From the NCBI GenBank assembly GCA_963735085.1, contig CAVTJP010000002.1:1364001-1428000 (forward strand): a stretch of 64,000 nt of DNA, in the 5' to 3' direction. The first letter of the stretch is position 1, and the number at the start of each line of letters is the position of its first letter. The position numbers and the translations under genes were made by a program. Source of the DNA: DATJGR01 sp963735085. GTDB lineage: Bacteria > Pseudomonadota > Gammaproteobacteria > Pseudomonadales > Azotimanducaceae. The notes below the pieces were generated by a model. The model did not search any database and was not told the origin of the DNA. It was given only the letters and a program-made list of their open reading frames with translations. Below, in pieces: positions 29,790 through 38,432 of this stretch.

Positions 29790-31256
29790 ATGAAGGCCGG
29801 CGACGACCCAACACGCATCGATCCTCGAAGCCGTGAGATTCGCGAACACCTGCGAGAGTTCGGCGTGGATCTGGATGGTTCCGTCGACGACGATCAATCC
29901 CTGATCGACTCGGGTCTTCTCGATTCGCTGGCACTCTTCCATCTCGTGCTTTGGGTCGAAAACAAGACCGGCCGCGCCATCGATCCAAACACTGTCGACC
30001 TCGCTCGTGAATGGGACTCCATCAGCTTGGTGCTCGCGTACGTAGATCGATCGGCGGAGCGCTTCGCGCCATCCGCGCCAGCGGGGCGCGGCGCAGATGC
30101 ACCGAAACGCGCGATTCGAAGAGCAAGTGGACTCGAGGTCATCAGATACGCGCCCGAACACAAACGCGCTATCGCTGAGTTCCAAACCGGCCTGTGGAGC
30201 GTCGACTCCGAGCGTAACCGTCGATACTTCGAATGGAAGTACGAAGAAATGCCGCTTGGGATCAAGCCACACATCTACCTCGCGATCGAACAGGACAAAA
30301 TCGTCGGAATGCGGGGATTCTATGGATCGCGATGGTGCGCAGGCATGCCTGCACAGGAACACGACGTCCTCATCGCCGACGATCTTCTCGTGCACCAGAA
30401 CCACCGCGATCAGGGTGTTGTGCATCACCTGATGCAAGCCGCGCTCGACGACCTCGGTGCGCGAGGCGAGACGTTTGTTTTCAACTCGAGCGGCAGCCCG
30501 GCCACGGTGTTGGGATCACTCGCAATGGGGTGGCGCAGCGCAGGATCACTCGAACCGATCCAACGTAGATCCGCCGGCCAAACGCTGCGGCACCGAGTCC
30601 GCAAAGCAACCGAATCGCTGCCCTTTCTGTGGCGCTACGCGAACTCGCAATCGCTGTATGGATCCGCCGAGCGAGACCCGTTCCGGATTTTCGACTCGAT
30701 GAGCACTCCAACAGTGAGTAGCCGCGGCATCCCGGTGCACATATCACGAGAACCCCAAATCGAACTCATGATGCAACTGGTACGCCGGCTGCCTCGAGAT
30801 CAGCGAATTCGGCATGTGCGAGACGCGAGTTACTTGGCGTGGCGCTTCAGAAATCCTTTCCGGGAGTATCGGTTCCTCTACATCGGCCGCGAATCGATCG
30901 ACGGCTATCTGATCCTGGGACGCCGACGCAACAACAACGACGCGTTCGTCAGCATCGTGGATCTCGAATTCGCCGACGATTCGACGCGCAAATCACTACT
31001 CGAGGTGGCCACGCGCGTGGGACTGATTCCTCAGCTCGACGCATGGTCCGCTACGCTGGACGCGCCCACGAACGGCTATCTTTCGCGCGCCGGATTCAAA
31101 TCGGCCACGCGCGCCAAAGCCTTGAAGGGCCATCCTTGCGTTCTCGTCCGCGCCACCGACGATCGCCGCTTGGCCGCGCAGTGGACGTTGAACGGTGTTC
31201 CGTTGCTCGAATGGCGAAATTGGGACATGCGGATGATCGATACGATGGTCGGGTGA
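29790..31256 (+). CDS. Acyl-carrier domain fused to a GNAT-like acyltransferase
   Basis: A 488-residue protein. The N-terminal about 90 residues match an acyl carrier protein with the phosphopantetheine site in DSGLLDSLALF (Ser about position 46). From about residue 112 a GNAT-type acetyl/acyltransferase region begins (GLEVIRYAPEHKRAIAEFQ, YLAIEQDKIVGMRGFYG and LVHQNHRDQGVVHHLMQAAL, the acyl-CoA/ACP loop); the C-terminal part (about 340-488) looks like a second, weaker GNAT-like lobe. Having carrier and transferase in one chain, next to an acyl ligase, suggests direct loading and transfer of an acyl group to an amine. Confidence 0.7.
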   Translation: MKAGDDPTRIDPRSREIREHLREFGVDLDGSVDDDQSLIDSGLLDSLALFHLVLWVENKTGRAIDPNTVDLAREWDSISLVLAYVDRSAERFAPSAPAGRGADAPKRAIRRASGLEVIRYAPEHKRAIAEFQTGLWSVDSERNRRYFEWKYEEMPLGIKPHIYLAIEQDKIVGMRGFYGSRWCAGMPAQEHDVLIADDLLVHQNHRDQGVVHHLMQAALDDLGARGETFVFNSSGSPATVLGSLAMGWRSAGSLEPIQRRSAGQTLRHRVRKATESLPFLWRYANSQSLYGSAERDPFRIFDSMSTPTVSSRGIPVHISREPQIELMMQLVRRLPRDQRIRHVRDASYLAWRFRNPFREYRFLYIGRESIDGYLILGRRRNNNDAFVSIVDLEFADDSTRKSLLEVATRVGLIPQLDAWSATLDAPTNGYLSRAGFKSATRAKALKGHPCVLVRATDDRRLAAQWTLNGVPLLEWRNWDMRMIDTMVG

Positions 31257-31356
31257 CCTCGTTCGACTCTGCGACAAATCGACGCGATCGCAGCAACGCC
31301 GCGTCGTCACCTACCTGTAAGATTCGAGTTCAACACACCGCACGGGGAGGCGGCGA

Positions 31357-32565
31357 ATGAAGGCGAACGCACCGAAGGACACCACACCAGCAGTATTCCT
31401 GACCGAAGAACGCCGCATGATCCAGGACGTGGCGCGAGAGTTCGTCAGAAACGAAGTGCTGCCCGTCGCCAACGAACTCGACCCGATCCAAGGCGATATC
31501 CCGATGGATCTGCGGCGCAAGATGGGTGAGATGGGGTATTTCGGCATCCGCATGTCCGAAGACGTCGGCGGCCTCAGCCTCGGCGTGTTCGAATACTGTC
31601 TGATCGCCGAAGAGCTCGCCCGCGGCTGGATGAGCGTCGCGAGCATCATCGCCCGCGCGGCGAGCCTCATGAACGTCACCGGCTGGACACTCGAAAAACG
31701 CCTCGAACTCACCAAGAAGGCGGCGCGCGGCGAATACCTGGCCGCGGTGTCGTTGTCCGAACCGAACGTCGGCTCGGACCTCGCCGCCGTCAGTTGCCGA
31801 GCCGTGCTCAACGGCGACGAATGGGTCATCACCGGCAACAAATACTGGTGCACGTTCGCCGACGGCGCCGACTACATCCAACTGCTGGCGCGCGTCGAAG
31901 CGCCAGGACAGGAATCCCGCTACACGGGCCTGCGCACGTTCATCATCGAGAAGGAACGCGGTGAACTGCCGAAGGGTTGTGCCGGTTCGCCTATCCCGAA
32001 GATCGGCTACTTCGGCTGGAAGACGTACGAACTCGCCTTCGACGGCTGCCGCATTCCAAAGGGCAACATCATCACCGGGGGTGATTCCGAAGGATTCAAG
32101 AACACCGTGAATTTCCTCAACGTTGCGCGCGCCCACACCGCGGCGCGTTCAATCGGCCTCGCCCGCGGCGCGCTCGAAGATGCGATGGCCTACGCCCACG
32201 AACGCGTGCAGTTCGGCGTACCGATTGCAGACTTCCAGGAGACCCGCTTCAAGATCGCCCGCATGGCGAGCGAAATCGAAGCCGCGCGCGCATTGATGTA
32301 CGACGTCGCGACCCGCATGGACGCCGGCGAGAAATGCGACAAGGAAGCCGCGATGGTGAAATGGTTCGCCAGCGAAATGGCCGAACGCGTCACGTCGGAT
32401 GCGCTACAGATCTTCGGCGGCGCCGGCTACACCAAGCTGCACGCGGTGGAGCGTTACTGGCGCGACGCACGGTTGACCAAGATCTTCGAAGGCACCAGCG
32501 AGATCCAACTGCGCATCATCTCCGACCGCTTGCTCGGCAAACCAACCCATCGTGCTACGTCATGA
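31357..32565 (+). CDS. Acyl-CoA dehydrogenase
   Basis: A 402-residue flavin enzyme of the acyl-CoA dehydrogenase family. The fatty-acyl and FAD contacts are in AAVSLSEPNVGSDLAAV and KYWCTFADGADYIQLLA. The C-terminal helical domain has QIFGGAGYTKLHAVERYWRD, and the catalytic base Glu lies in KIFEGTSEIQLRIISDRL. It oxidises an acyl-CoA to the enoyl-CoA. A clear GGGGAGG precedes the ATG. It is followed, 28 bp downstream, by a nitroreductase-like flavoprotein; the two form a plus-strand unit. Confidence 0.9.
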   Translation: MKANAPKDTTPAVFLTEERRMIQDVAREFVRNEVLPVANELDPIQGDIPMDLRRKMGEMGYFGIRMSEDVGGLSLGVFEYCLIAEELARGWMSVASIIARAASLMNVTGWTLEKRLELTKKAARGEYLAAVSLSEPNVGSDLAAVSCRAVLNGDEWVITGNKYWCTFADGADYIQLLARVEAPGQESRYTGLRTFIIEKERGELPKGCAGSPIPKIGYFGWKTYELAFDGCRIPKGNIITGGDSEGFKNTVNFLNVARAHTAARSIGLARGALEDAMAYAHERVQFGVPIADFQETRFKIARMASEIEAARALMYDVATRMDAGEKCDKEAAMVKWFASEMAERVTSDALQIFGGAGYTKLHAVERYWRDARLTKIFEGTSEIQLRIISDRLLGKPTHRATS

Positions 32566-32593
32566 GAAGCGTGAAACGCATGGAGGCTGGCCT

Positions 32594-33253
32594 GTGACGA
32601 TACCCAACGTCTACGAAGCGATGAGCACCTTGCGCGCGGTGCGACGATTGAAACCAGACCCGATCCCAACGGATGTACTAGGCCGCGTGCTGCAGGCCGC
32701 TGCGTGGGCACCGACCGGCGGCAATGCGCAGCCGTGGCGCATCGTGCTGGTGACAGATTCGAAGCCGAAGGCTTCGCTCGGCGAGTTGTACGCAAGTTCC
32801 TGGAAACGTTTCTCGAAAGGCTACGCAGAGCGTTTCGCCGGGTTGCCAGAAGCCGACCGAGCGCGCGAGATGCGCACAGTGGCCGCCGGAGATTACCTTG
32901 CGGATCACTTTCACGAAACACCGGCAATCGCGGTGTTCTGTTTCAACCCGAAGCACATGGCGATTACCGACGCGAAGCTCGATCGCATCTCCGTTGTCGG
33001 CGGCGGCTCGATCTACACCGCAGTGCAGAATCTGATGCTCGCGTGCCGTGCCGAGGGCCTCGGCTGCGTGCTGACAACGCTGTTGTGCGAGCATGAGGAA
33101 CAGGTCCGCGAGATCCTCGCGATTCCGCAGCCATGGGGCACTGCTGCGGCGATTCCAATGGGCTACCCGAAGTCGAAGGGACACGGTCCGATCCGGCGGC
33201 GCGGCCCCGACAAACTGGTGTATGCGAATCAGTGGGGTGCGGCGCTGGAATGA
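32594..33253 (+). CDS. Nitroreductase-family flavoprotein
   Basis: A 219-residue FMN-dependent oxidoreductase. It shows AMSTLRAVRRLKPDPIP (FMN phosphate-binding Arg), AAWAPTGGNAQPWRIVLV, and a C-terminal RAEGLGCVLTTLL segment followed by IPMGYPKSKGHGP. The start GTG 32594 has GGAGG seven bases upstream. The family reduces nitro groups, quinones or enones; the true substrate here is unknown. It overlaps the next start by 4 bp (33250-33253), where the region has been rearranged. Confidence 0.85.
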   Translation: MTIPNVYEAMSTLRAVRRLKPDPIPTDVLGRVLQAAAWAPTGGNAQPWRIVLVTDSKPKASLGELYASSWKRFSKGYAERFAGLPEADRAREMRTVAAGDYLADHFHETPAIAVFCFNPKHMAITDAKLDRISVVGGGSIYTAVQNLMLACRAEGLGCVLTTLLCEHEEQVREILAIPQPWGTAAAIPMGYPKSKGHGPIRRRGPDKLVYANQWGAALE

Positions 33254-33405
33254 ACGAACTCCTCGCCGCCGCAAACCGGCTCGCCCCAATCTTCGGAACC
33301 AATGGGGTCAGAGTCGCACTGACCCTCCCTCTTAGCGGCATGCCGGTGAAAGTAACTTACGACCAGAGAACGGACACGCTGACGGTCATTTTGAAACAAA
33401 TATGA
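33250..33405 (+). pseudogene. Duplicated gene start plus palindromic repeat plus DUF2283 fragment
   Basis: A 51-codon frame made of three parts. Residues 1-15 copy the first codons of the next gene (MNELLAAANRLAPIF against MNELLATAQRLAPTF). The middle contains a degraded GGGGTCAGA palindrome. The end (MPVKVTYDQRTDTLTVILKQ, from 33342) looks like the start of a DUF2283 protein. Its stop overlaps the ATG of the dehydrogenase-like gene. It is unlikely to be a functional protein. Confidence 0.6.
33304..33328. repeat. GGGGTCAGA palindromic element, copy 3 (degraded)
   Basis: GGGGTCAG at 33304-33311 and CTGACCCT at 33319-33326 are inverted around a short loop. The core matches the elements at 6194 and 22461 but with mismatches and no T-tract. 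Confidence 0.6.
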
Positions 33406-34550
33406 ACGAACTCCTCGCCACCGCGCAACGTCTCGCGCCAACCTTCGCGCAACGCGCGCCGGACATCGAACGTGCCCGCAGAATTCCTCCCGACGTTTCG
33501 AAGCAGATGGCCGCCGCCGGCTTCTATCGCATGTTCGTGCCGAAGGCATGCGGCGGAACCGAAACGCCACCCGCCGACGCATCGCGCGTGTTCGAAGCGT
33601 TGGCGCGCGCCGATGCATCGTGCGGCTGGGTCGCATTCATTGGCGCGACCAGCGGCGCCGTGCTGGCGCGCTTGCCGCAGGAAACGGCGCGCGAAATCTT
33701 CCGCGATCCGCAGACGTTGATCTGCGGCGTATTCGCGCCGTCAGGCAGGGCCGCGATCGTCGACGGCGGCTTCAACGTGAGCGGCCGCTGGCAATGGGGT
33801 TCGGGTTCGCAGAACGCGCAGTGGGTTCTCGGCGGCTGCACGTTCAACCGCGATGGCGAACTGCTGCGCACCAGCAGCGGCGCACCGCGCACTCACATGC
33901 TGCTGTTCGCGCCGGAGCAAATTCAGTTTCACGACACCTGGCATGTCAGCGGGCTGCGCGGCAGCGGCAGCCTGGATTTCGAAGTGCGCGACGTGTTCGT
34001 GCCCAAAACGCACGCGGTCGGCTACCTGATTCACGAAAATCCGCCGCAGCCGCTGTATCAGTTTCCACAGTTCAGTCTGCTCGCGCTCGGTATCGGTGCC
34101 GTCGCGCTCGGCATCGCGCGCGGCGCGATCGACGAACTCGTCGCGCTTGCGACAACCAAGGTCCGCGCCGGTGGCAGTGCGTCGCTGGCCAGCCGGCCGC
34201 ACGCGCAGATGGAAGTGGCCACTGCCGAGGCGACCCTGCGCGCCGCGCGCGCGTTCTATTACGAGGCCATCGAAGCGGCGTGGGACAAGGCGCTGCAGGC
34301 CAAGCCGATTCCCGTGGATCAACGCCGCGACATGCGTCTGGCCACAACGCACGCGGTACAGGCTTCGGTGCGCGTGGTCGACGCGATGTACACACTGGCG
34401 GGCGGTAGTTCGGTGTACGACAGCAGCGATCTGCAACGCCGCTTTCGGGACGTGCACGTCGCCACACAGCACATCATGGTGGCACCGAGCACGCTGGAAA
34501 CCGTCGGCCGCTTGATGCTCGGCATCGAGACAAATACACAGAGCCTTTGA
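33402..34550 (+). CDS. Acyl-CoA dehydrogenase-fold flavin monooxygenase-like protein
   Basis: A 382-residue protein of the group D flavin monooxygenase type (acyl-CoA dehydrogenase fold, related to HpaB/HsaA-like oxygenases). It has FVPKACGGTETPPADASRVFE, then CGWVAFIGATSGAVLA, WQWGSGSQNAQWVLGG and a C-terminal helical half with AVQASVRVVDAMYTLAGGSS. It lacks the Glu-containing GTSEIQ motif of true dehydrogenases. It would use a reduced flavin; the nitroreductase upstream could supply electrons, which is inference. The gene follows directly after a rearranged 5' copy of itself. Confidence 0.78.
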   Translation: MNELLATAQRLAPTFAQRAPDIERARRIPPDVSKQMAAAGFYRMFVPKACGGTETPPADASRVFEALARADASCGWVAFIGATSGAVLARLPQETAREIFRDPQTLICGVFAPSGRAAIVDGGFNVSGRWQWGSGSQNAQWVLGGCTFNRDGELLRTSSGAPRTHMLLFAPEQIQFHDTWHVSGLRGSGSLDFEVRDVFVPKTHAVGYLIHENPPQPLYQFPQFSLLALGIGAVALGIARGAIDELVALATTKVRAGGSASLASRPHAQMEVATAEATLRAARAFYYEAIEAAWDKALQAKPIPVDQRRDMRLATTHAVQASVRVVDAMYTLAGGSSVYDSSDLQRRFRDVHVATQHIMVAPSTLETVGRLMLGIETNTQSL

Positions 34551-34595
34551 CAGCGTTGATCGACCGTCCGCTCGACGTGATGCGCGCGAAGCCGG

Positions 34596-34604
34596 TGATA
34601 TACT
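34596..34604 (+). promoter_or_regulatory. Possible extended -10 promoter for the MoxR/VWA operon
   Basis: TG-A-TATACT, an extended -10 element, lies 32 bp before the TTG start at 34636. No good -35 is visible, as expected for the extended type. The gene upstream ends at 34550. Confidence 0.4.
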
Positions 34605-34635
34605 CGTCGGACCCCGAGCGAACTGGAGCACGCCA

Positions 34636-36030
34636 TTGGCCGAGCGACCCGCGACCCTAGGAAAATTGCAGTCTTCCGGCTATCGGGTACTACCGGTCAA
34701 GGCAGAGTTGCGCAAGAACCTGATTGCGAAGCTGCGTGAAGGTGAAACGCTGTTTCCCGGTATCGTCGGCTACGACGATACCGTGCTGCCACAGTTACAG
34801 AACGCGCTGTTGTCGGGGCAGGATCTGATCCTGCTCGGCGAACGCGGTCAGGCCAAGTCGCGCATTCTTCGGTCGCTGGTGTCATTGCTCGACGAGTGGA
34901 CGCCGGTGCTCGCCGGTATCGAGATTCCGGAAAATCCGTACGATCCGATCTCTGCGCAAGGCAAACTACTGATCGAGGAACTGGGCGACGCAACACCGAT
35001 TCGCTGGATGCACCGCGACGAACGCTACGCCGAAAAGCTCGCCACGCCCGACATCACCATTGCCGACCTGATCGGCGAGGTAGATCCGATCAAGGTTGCC
35101 GAAGGGCGCTACTTGTCCGACGAAATGACAATCCACTACGGGATGTTGCCGCGCGTCAACCGCGGCATTTTTGCCGTCAACGAATTGCCGGACCTCGCCG
35201 AACGCATCCAGGTCGGCCTGTTGAACGTGCTCGAAGAGCGCGACATTCAAATCCGCGGTCACCGCGTGCGTTTGCCGCTCGACGTGTTCCTCGTCGCCAC
35301 TGCGAACCCCGAGGATTACACCAATCGCGGCCGCATCATCACGCCGCTGAAAGACCGCTACGGCGCGCAGATTCGCACGCACTATCCCGAAGATCTCCAC
35401 CAGGAGATCGAGATCATGGAACAGGAAGCGCTGCACCTCGACATGGGCGACTACCGCGTCAACGTGCCGGTGTTCATGAAGCAGATCGTCGCCGAGATTA
35501 CCCATCACGCCCGGCAATCGCCAGACGTGAACCAGCGCTCCGGCGTGTCGGTACGCGCGAGCGTAGCGAACTACGAAGCACTGCTGGCGAATGCGTTTCG
35601 GCGCGCGCTGCGCGTTGGCGAAACCGAAGTGGTGCCGCGCGTGTCTGATTTGCCGTTCATCGTGCCGTCGCTGCAGGGTAAGGTGGAGTTCGAGGCGATG
35701 GAAGACGGCCAGGAAGCGCGCATCATGGATCGCCTGATTCAAGGCGCAGTAAAGGCGGTGTTCGATCGCACGTTCGACATCGACGACGTCGAGGCCATTG
35801 CACTGGTGTTCAACGACGGTCTGTCGGTGGAAGTGGGTGAAGGCGTTGCGTCACGCGAGTACGCTGAGGTCGTCGCGCGGGTGGATGGTCTAAGTGACGC
35901 AATCGGCAAGCTTGCCGGCGAAAGTGAGGCGATGCGCGCCGCCGCAATCGAATTCGTGCTGGAAGGCCTGCACCTGCACAAACTGCTGAACAAATACAGC
36001 GTGGATGGCCGCGCCTCCTACATGGGCTGA
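34636..36030 (+). CDS. MoxR/Mg-chelatase-like AAA ATPase
   Basis: A 464-residue AAA+ ATPase. Walker A is LLGERGQAKSR (about residues 66-76) and the sensor/arginine-finger region includes VFLVATANPEDYTNRGRIIT with PLKDRYGAQIRTHYP. Its closest type is the MoxR/magnesium-chelatase I group, which acts with VWA-domain partners to remodel or insert metals into proteins. The start is a TTG with GGAG eight bases upstream. The VWA partner begins 4 bp after its stop, a common gene pair. Confidence 0.85.
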   Translation: MAERPATLGKLQSSGYRVLPVKAELRKNLIAKLREGETLFPGIVGYDDTVLPQLQNALLSGQDLILLGERGQAKSRILRSLVSLLDEWTPVLAGIEIPENPYDPISAQGKLLIEELGDATPIRWMHRDERYAEKLATPDITIADLIGEVDPIKVAEGRYLSDEMTIHYGMLPRVNRGIFAVNELPDLAERIQVGLLNVLEERDIQIRGHRVRLPLDVFLVATANPEDYTNRGRIITPLKDRYGAQIRTHYPEDLHQEIEIMEQEALHLDMGDYRVNVPVFMKQIVAEITHHARQSPDVNQRSGVSVRASVANYEALLANAFRRALRVGETEVVPRVSDLPFIVPSLQGKVEFEAMEDGQEARIMDRLIQGAVKAVFDRTFDIDDVEAIALVFNDGLSVEVGEGVASREYAEVVARVDGLSDAIGKLAGESEAMRAAAIEFVLEGLHLHKLLNKYSVDGRASYMG

Positions 36031-36034
36031 TCGC

Positions 36035-38059
36035 ATGCGCAAACCAGGGCTTCGCCAGCGTTTTTCATTTTGGGACGGCAGCCAGCGCCTGCCGATCGAT
36101 CCGGATGACGTGCTCGCGGCGATCGCCGACGACCTGATGGAATACGGCGACCTCGAGTGGGCCATGCGCAACCTGATGTCGCGCGGCATGCGCATGCCGC
36201 AAGGCGGCCGTCGCGAAGGGTTGCGCGACATGCTGCGTAAGTTGCGCGATCAGAAGAAACAGCGGCTCGATCGCTACAACCTGTCGGGCATCATGAAGGA
36301 CATCAAGAAGCAGCTCGACGAGGTGCTCGCGATGGAACGCGAGCGGATCGACGAGTGGCTGAACAAAGACAAGGCCACTGCCGACGGCGACGCGGAGCAG
36401 CCGAGCTTCTCTGACGACCTGATGAAGGGGATCGCACAGCGCGCGAAGGAAGCACTCGACAAGCTGCCGCCGGACCCCGCGGGCCAGGTGAAAGCGCTGG
36501 AAAAGCACGAGTTCATCAACCCCGACGCGCAGCGCAAGTTTCTCGAGCTGCTGAACCAGCTACGCCGCGCGATGACGCAGACGTTCTTCAACGACATCGA
36601 GCGGATGGTCAAGGAAATGTCCGCCGGCGATATCGAGCGCATGAAGGAGATGATCAAAGCGCTCAACGACATGCTGGTGAAGAAAATCGCCGGCGAAGAC
36701 CCGGGCTTCGAAGGTTTCATGAGCAAGTTCGGCGACATGTTCGGCGACGATCCACCGAAATCGCTCGACGAATTGCTGGAGCGCATGCGGCAGCAGATGG
36801 CCGCCACGCAGTCGCTGCTCGCTTCACTGAACGCCGAACAGCGCGCGCAACTGCAATCGCTGATGAACGACAAATTCGGCGATCCGGAACTGGAATCGGA
36901 AATGCGCAAGCTGGCCAAGGAGATGGACTTCCTGAACCCGAGCGGCGCGCGTTACAAGTTTTCCGGTGACGAAGAGCTGGATCTCGACGCGGCAATGAAG
37001 CTGATGAACGAGATGCACCAGCTCGACGACATGATCGATCAGGTGCAGGACGCGGACCGTCATGGCGATCTCGACTCGATCGATTCGAATCAGCTCGAAA
37101 AGCTGCTCGGCGAAGACGCGAAGGATTCGCTCGACGATCTGAAAAAGCTGCTCAATACGCTTAAGGATGCCGGCTACATCCGCCCGAACGGCGACAGCTA
37201 CGAACTCACGCCGCGCGGTTCGCGCATGATCGGCCAGAAAGCACTCGGCGAGATTTATGCGAGGTTGCGGCGCCAGAGCCTCGGCAATCATGCGATTCCG
37301 GAAGAGGGGCGTTTCGGCGAACGGCTGGAGCAGACCAAGCCTTACGAATTCGGCGACCCGTTCCACCTGCACATGCCGCGTACGATTCGCAACGCAATGG
37401 ATCGAGAAGGACCGGGCACGCCGGTAAAGCTGCGACCGGACGATTTCGAGGTCTATCGCTCCGAACTGATTACGTCGAGCGCGACGGCGATGCTCGTCGA
37501 CCTGTCGTGGTCGATGGCGCTGCGCGGTTCGTTCCAGGCGGCAAAGAAGGTCGCGCTGGCGCTGCACAATCTCATCACGTCGCAATATCCGAAGGATACG
37601 TTCTACATCATCGGCTTCGCCGCCTACGCGAAGGAACTGAAGCCCGTTGATCTGCCGTATCTGCAGTGGGACGAGTACGTGCTCGGCACCAACATGCAGC
37701 ACGCGCTGCTGCTGGCCGAGAAACTGCTCGCACGGCACAACGCCGGCACCAAACAGATCATCATGATTTCAGACGGCGAACCGACCGCGCACCTCGAGAA
37801 CGGGCACGCGCAATTTGCCTACCCGCCGACGCGCGCAACGATCCGCGCGACGATGCGCGCGGTGCGGCTGTGCACGCAGAAGAACATTGCGATCAATACG
37901 TTCATGCTCGACGCCAACCAGTATCTGAAGGCGTTCATGGACGAGATTGCCAGAATCAACGGCGGCCGCGTGTTCTATACGAGCCCGGAAAAGCTCGGCG
38001 AATACATTCTGGTGGATTACGTGCAGCACAAGCGCAAGCGGTTGGCGCGGCGGGCTTGA
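36035..38059 (+). CDS. VWA-domain protein, partner of the MoxR ATPase
   Basis: A 674-residue protein. The long N-terminal half is highly charged and helical (for example ERMRQQMAATQSLLASLNAE), probably coiled. The C-terminal 200 residues form a von Willebrand A domain with a complete metal-adhesion site (LVDLSWSMALRG near residue 490, then IGFAAYAKEL and MISDGEPTAH). It would act with the ATPase encoded just upstream. Its last 149 codons are copied almost unchanged at 45301-45749, and the last 38 codons again at 38879-38989. This is the only complete copy. Confidence 0.85.
   Translation: MRKPGLRQRFSFWDGSQRLPIDPDDVLAAIADDLMEYGDLEWAMRNLMSRGMRMPQGGRREGLRDMLRKLRDQKKQRLDRYNLSGIMKDIKKQLDEVLAMERERIDEWLNKDKATADGDAEQPSFSDDLMKGIAQRAKEALDKLPPDPAGQVKALEKHEFINPDAQRKFLELLNQLRRAMTQTFFNDIERMVKEMSAGDIERMKEMIKALNDMLVKKIAGEDPGFEGFMSKFGDMFGDDPPKSLDELLERMRQQMAATQSLLASLNAEQRAQLQSLMNDKFGDPELESEMRKLAKEMDFLNPSGARYKFSGDEELDLDAAMKLMNEMHQLDDMIDQVQDADRHGDLDSIDSNQLEKLLGEDAKDSLDDLKKLLNTLKDAGYIRPNGDSYELTPRGSRMIGQKALGEIYARLRRQSLGNHAIPEEGRFGERLEQTKPYEFGDPFHLHMPRTIRNAMDREGPGTPVKLRPDDFEVYRSELITSSATAMLVDLSWSMALRGSFQAAKKVALALHNLITSQYPKDTFYIIGFAAYAKELKPVDLPYLQWDEYVLGTNMQHALLLAEKLLARHNAGTKQIIMISDGEPTAHLENGHAQFAYPPTRATIRATMRAVRLCTQKNIAINTFMLDANQYLKAFMDEIARINGGRVFYTSPEKLGEYILVDYVQHKRKRLARRA
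37611..38057 (+). repeat. 447-bp direct repeat, left copy (3' end of the VWA gene)
   Basis: Positions 37611-38057 match 45301-45747 at a constant offset of 7,690 bp. I count four mismatches: three within the first 14 bases and one at 38050. No insertions or deletions are present. The stop codon that follows differs (TGA here, TAG in the right copy). The copies are in the same orientation, so recombination between them would excise the intervening DNA. Confidence 0.95.
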
Positions 38060-38065
38060 ATGCCA

Positions 38066-38308
38066 TCACTTGGGCGCGCTACGCGATAGCTTCTCAGCCA
38101 TGCGCGTTTGCCAGCCCGGGCCGGAAGCGCGCAATTTCTGGATGACGTCTTCCGGCAGACGAATTGAGATCAGCTTCTTGGGGTTCTCCGATCGCAGCCG
38201 GCCACCGCGGTTGACCTTGCCCCTGGCGAGCATGTCATCCGTGAGTTCGGGGAGTTCTTCGTACTCCGCCGGCTTAATCCGGTGAGCCGCAACCTTCTTG
38301 ACGGTCAG
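38066..38308 (-). CDS. brnA: BrnA-family antitoxin
   Basis: An 80-residue protein with an acidic N-terminal half (PAEYEELPELTDDMLARGKV) and a C-terminal ribbon-helix-helix motif ISIRLPEDVIQKLRASGPGW ending in QTRM, the BrnA signature (DUF4415). No ATG is in place; the natural start appears to be a CTG at 38308 where the toxin stop overlaps, or translation begins at an upstream GTG at 38383 inside toxin remnants. BrnA neutralises the BrnT ribonuclease and represses the operon. The toxin is reduced to its last 20 codons. Confidence 0.72.
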   Translation of the reverse strand: MTVKKVAAHRIKPAEYEELPELTDDMLARGKVNRGGRLRSENPKKLISIRLPEDVIQKLRASGPGWQTRMAEKLSRSAPK

Positions 38309-38367
38309 ACCCCAAGGAGCGGCGCGATACGCCTTTGCTCGCGGACATTGGCTTTCCTCATGCTGAA
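38305..38367 (-). pseudogene. C-terminal fragment of a BrnT toxin
   Basis: Twenty codons (FSMRKANVREQRRIAPLLGV) directly before brnA resemble the C-terminus of BrnT ribonucleases (the conserved SMRKAN-x-RE stretch). The N-terminal catalytic part is absent. The fragment meets a PIN-toxin N-terminus near 38365, as if a deletion had joined two toxin genes. Confidence 0.5.
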
Positions 38368-38432
38368 AACGTGGCGATACCACCCCATAGGAGACCGGAA
38401 ACTACAGTGTTGGTATCAAGGACCAGCCGCAC
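38358..38432 (-). pseudogene. N-terminal fragment of a PIN-domain toxin
   Basis: From GTG 38432, 24 codons (VRLVLDTNTVVSGLLWGG…) match the start of PIN toxins of the TIGR00305 type, including the first catalytic Asp (LDTN). The frame then runs into brnT sequence and stops. The start overlaps the end of an antitoxin gene by 17 bp, as in intact operons. Confidence 0.6.
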
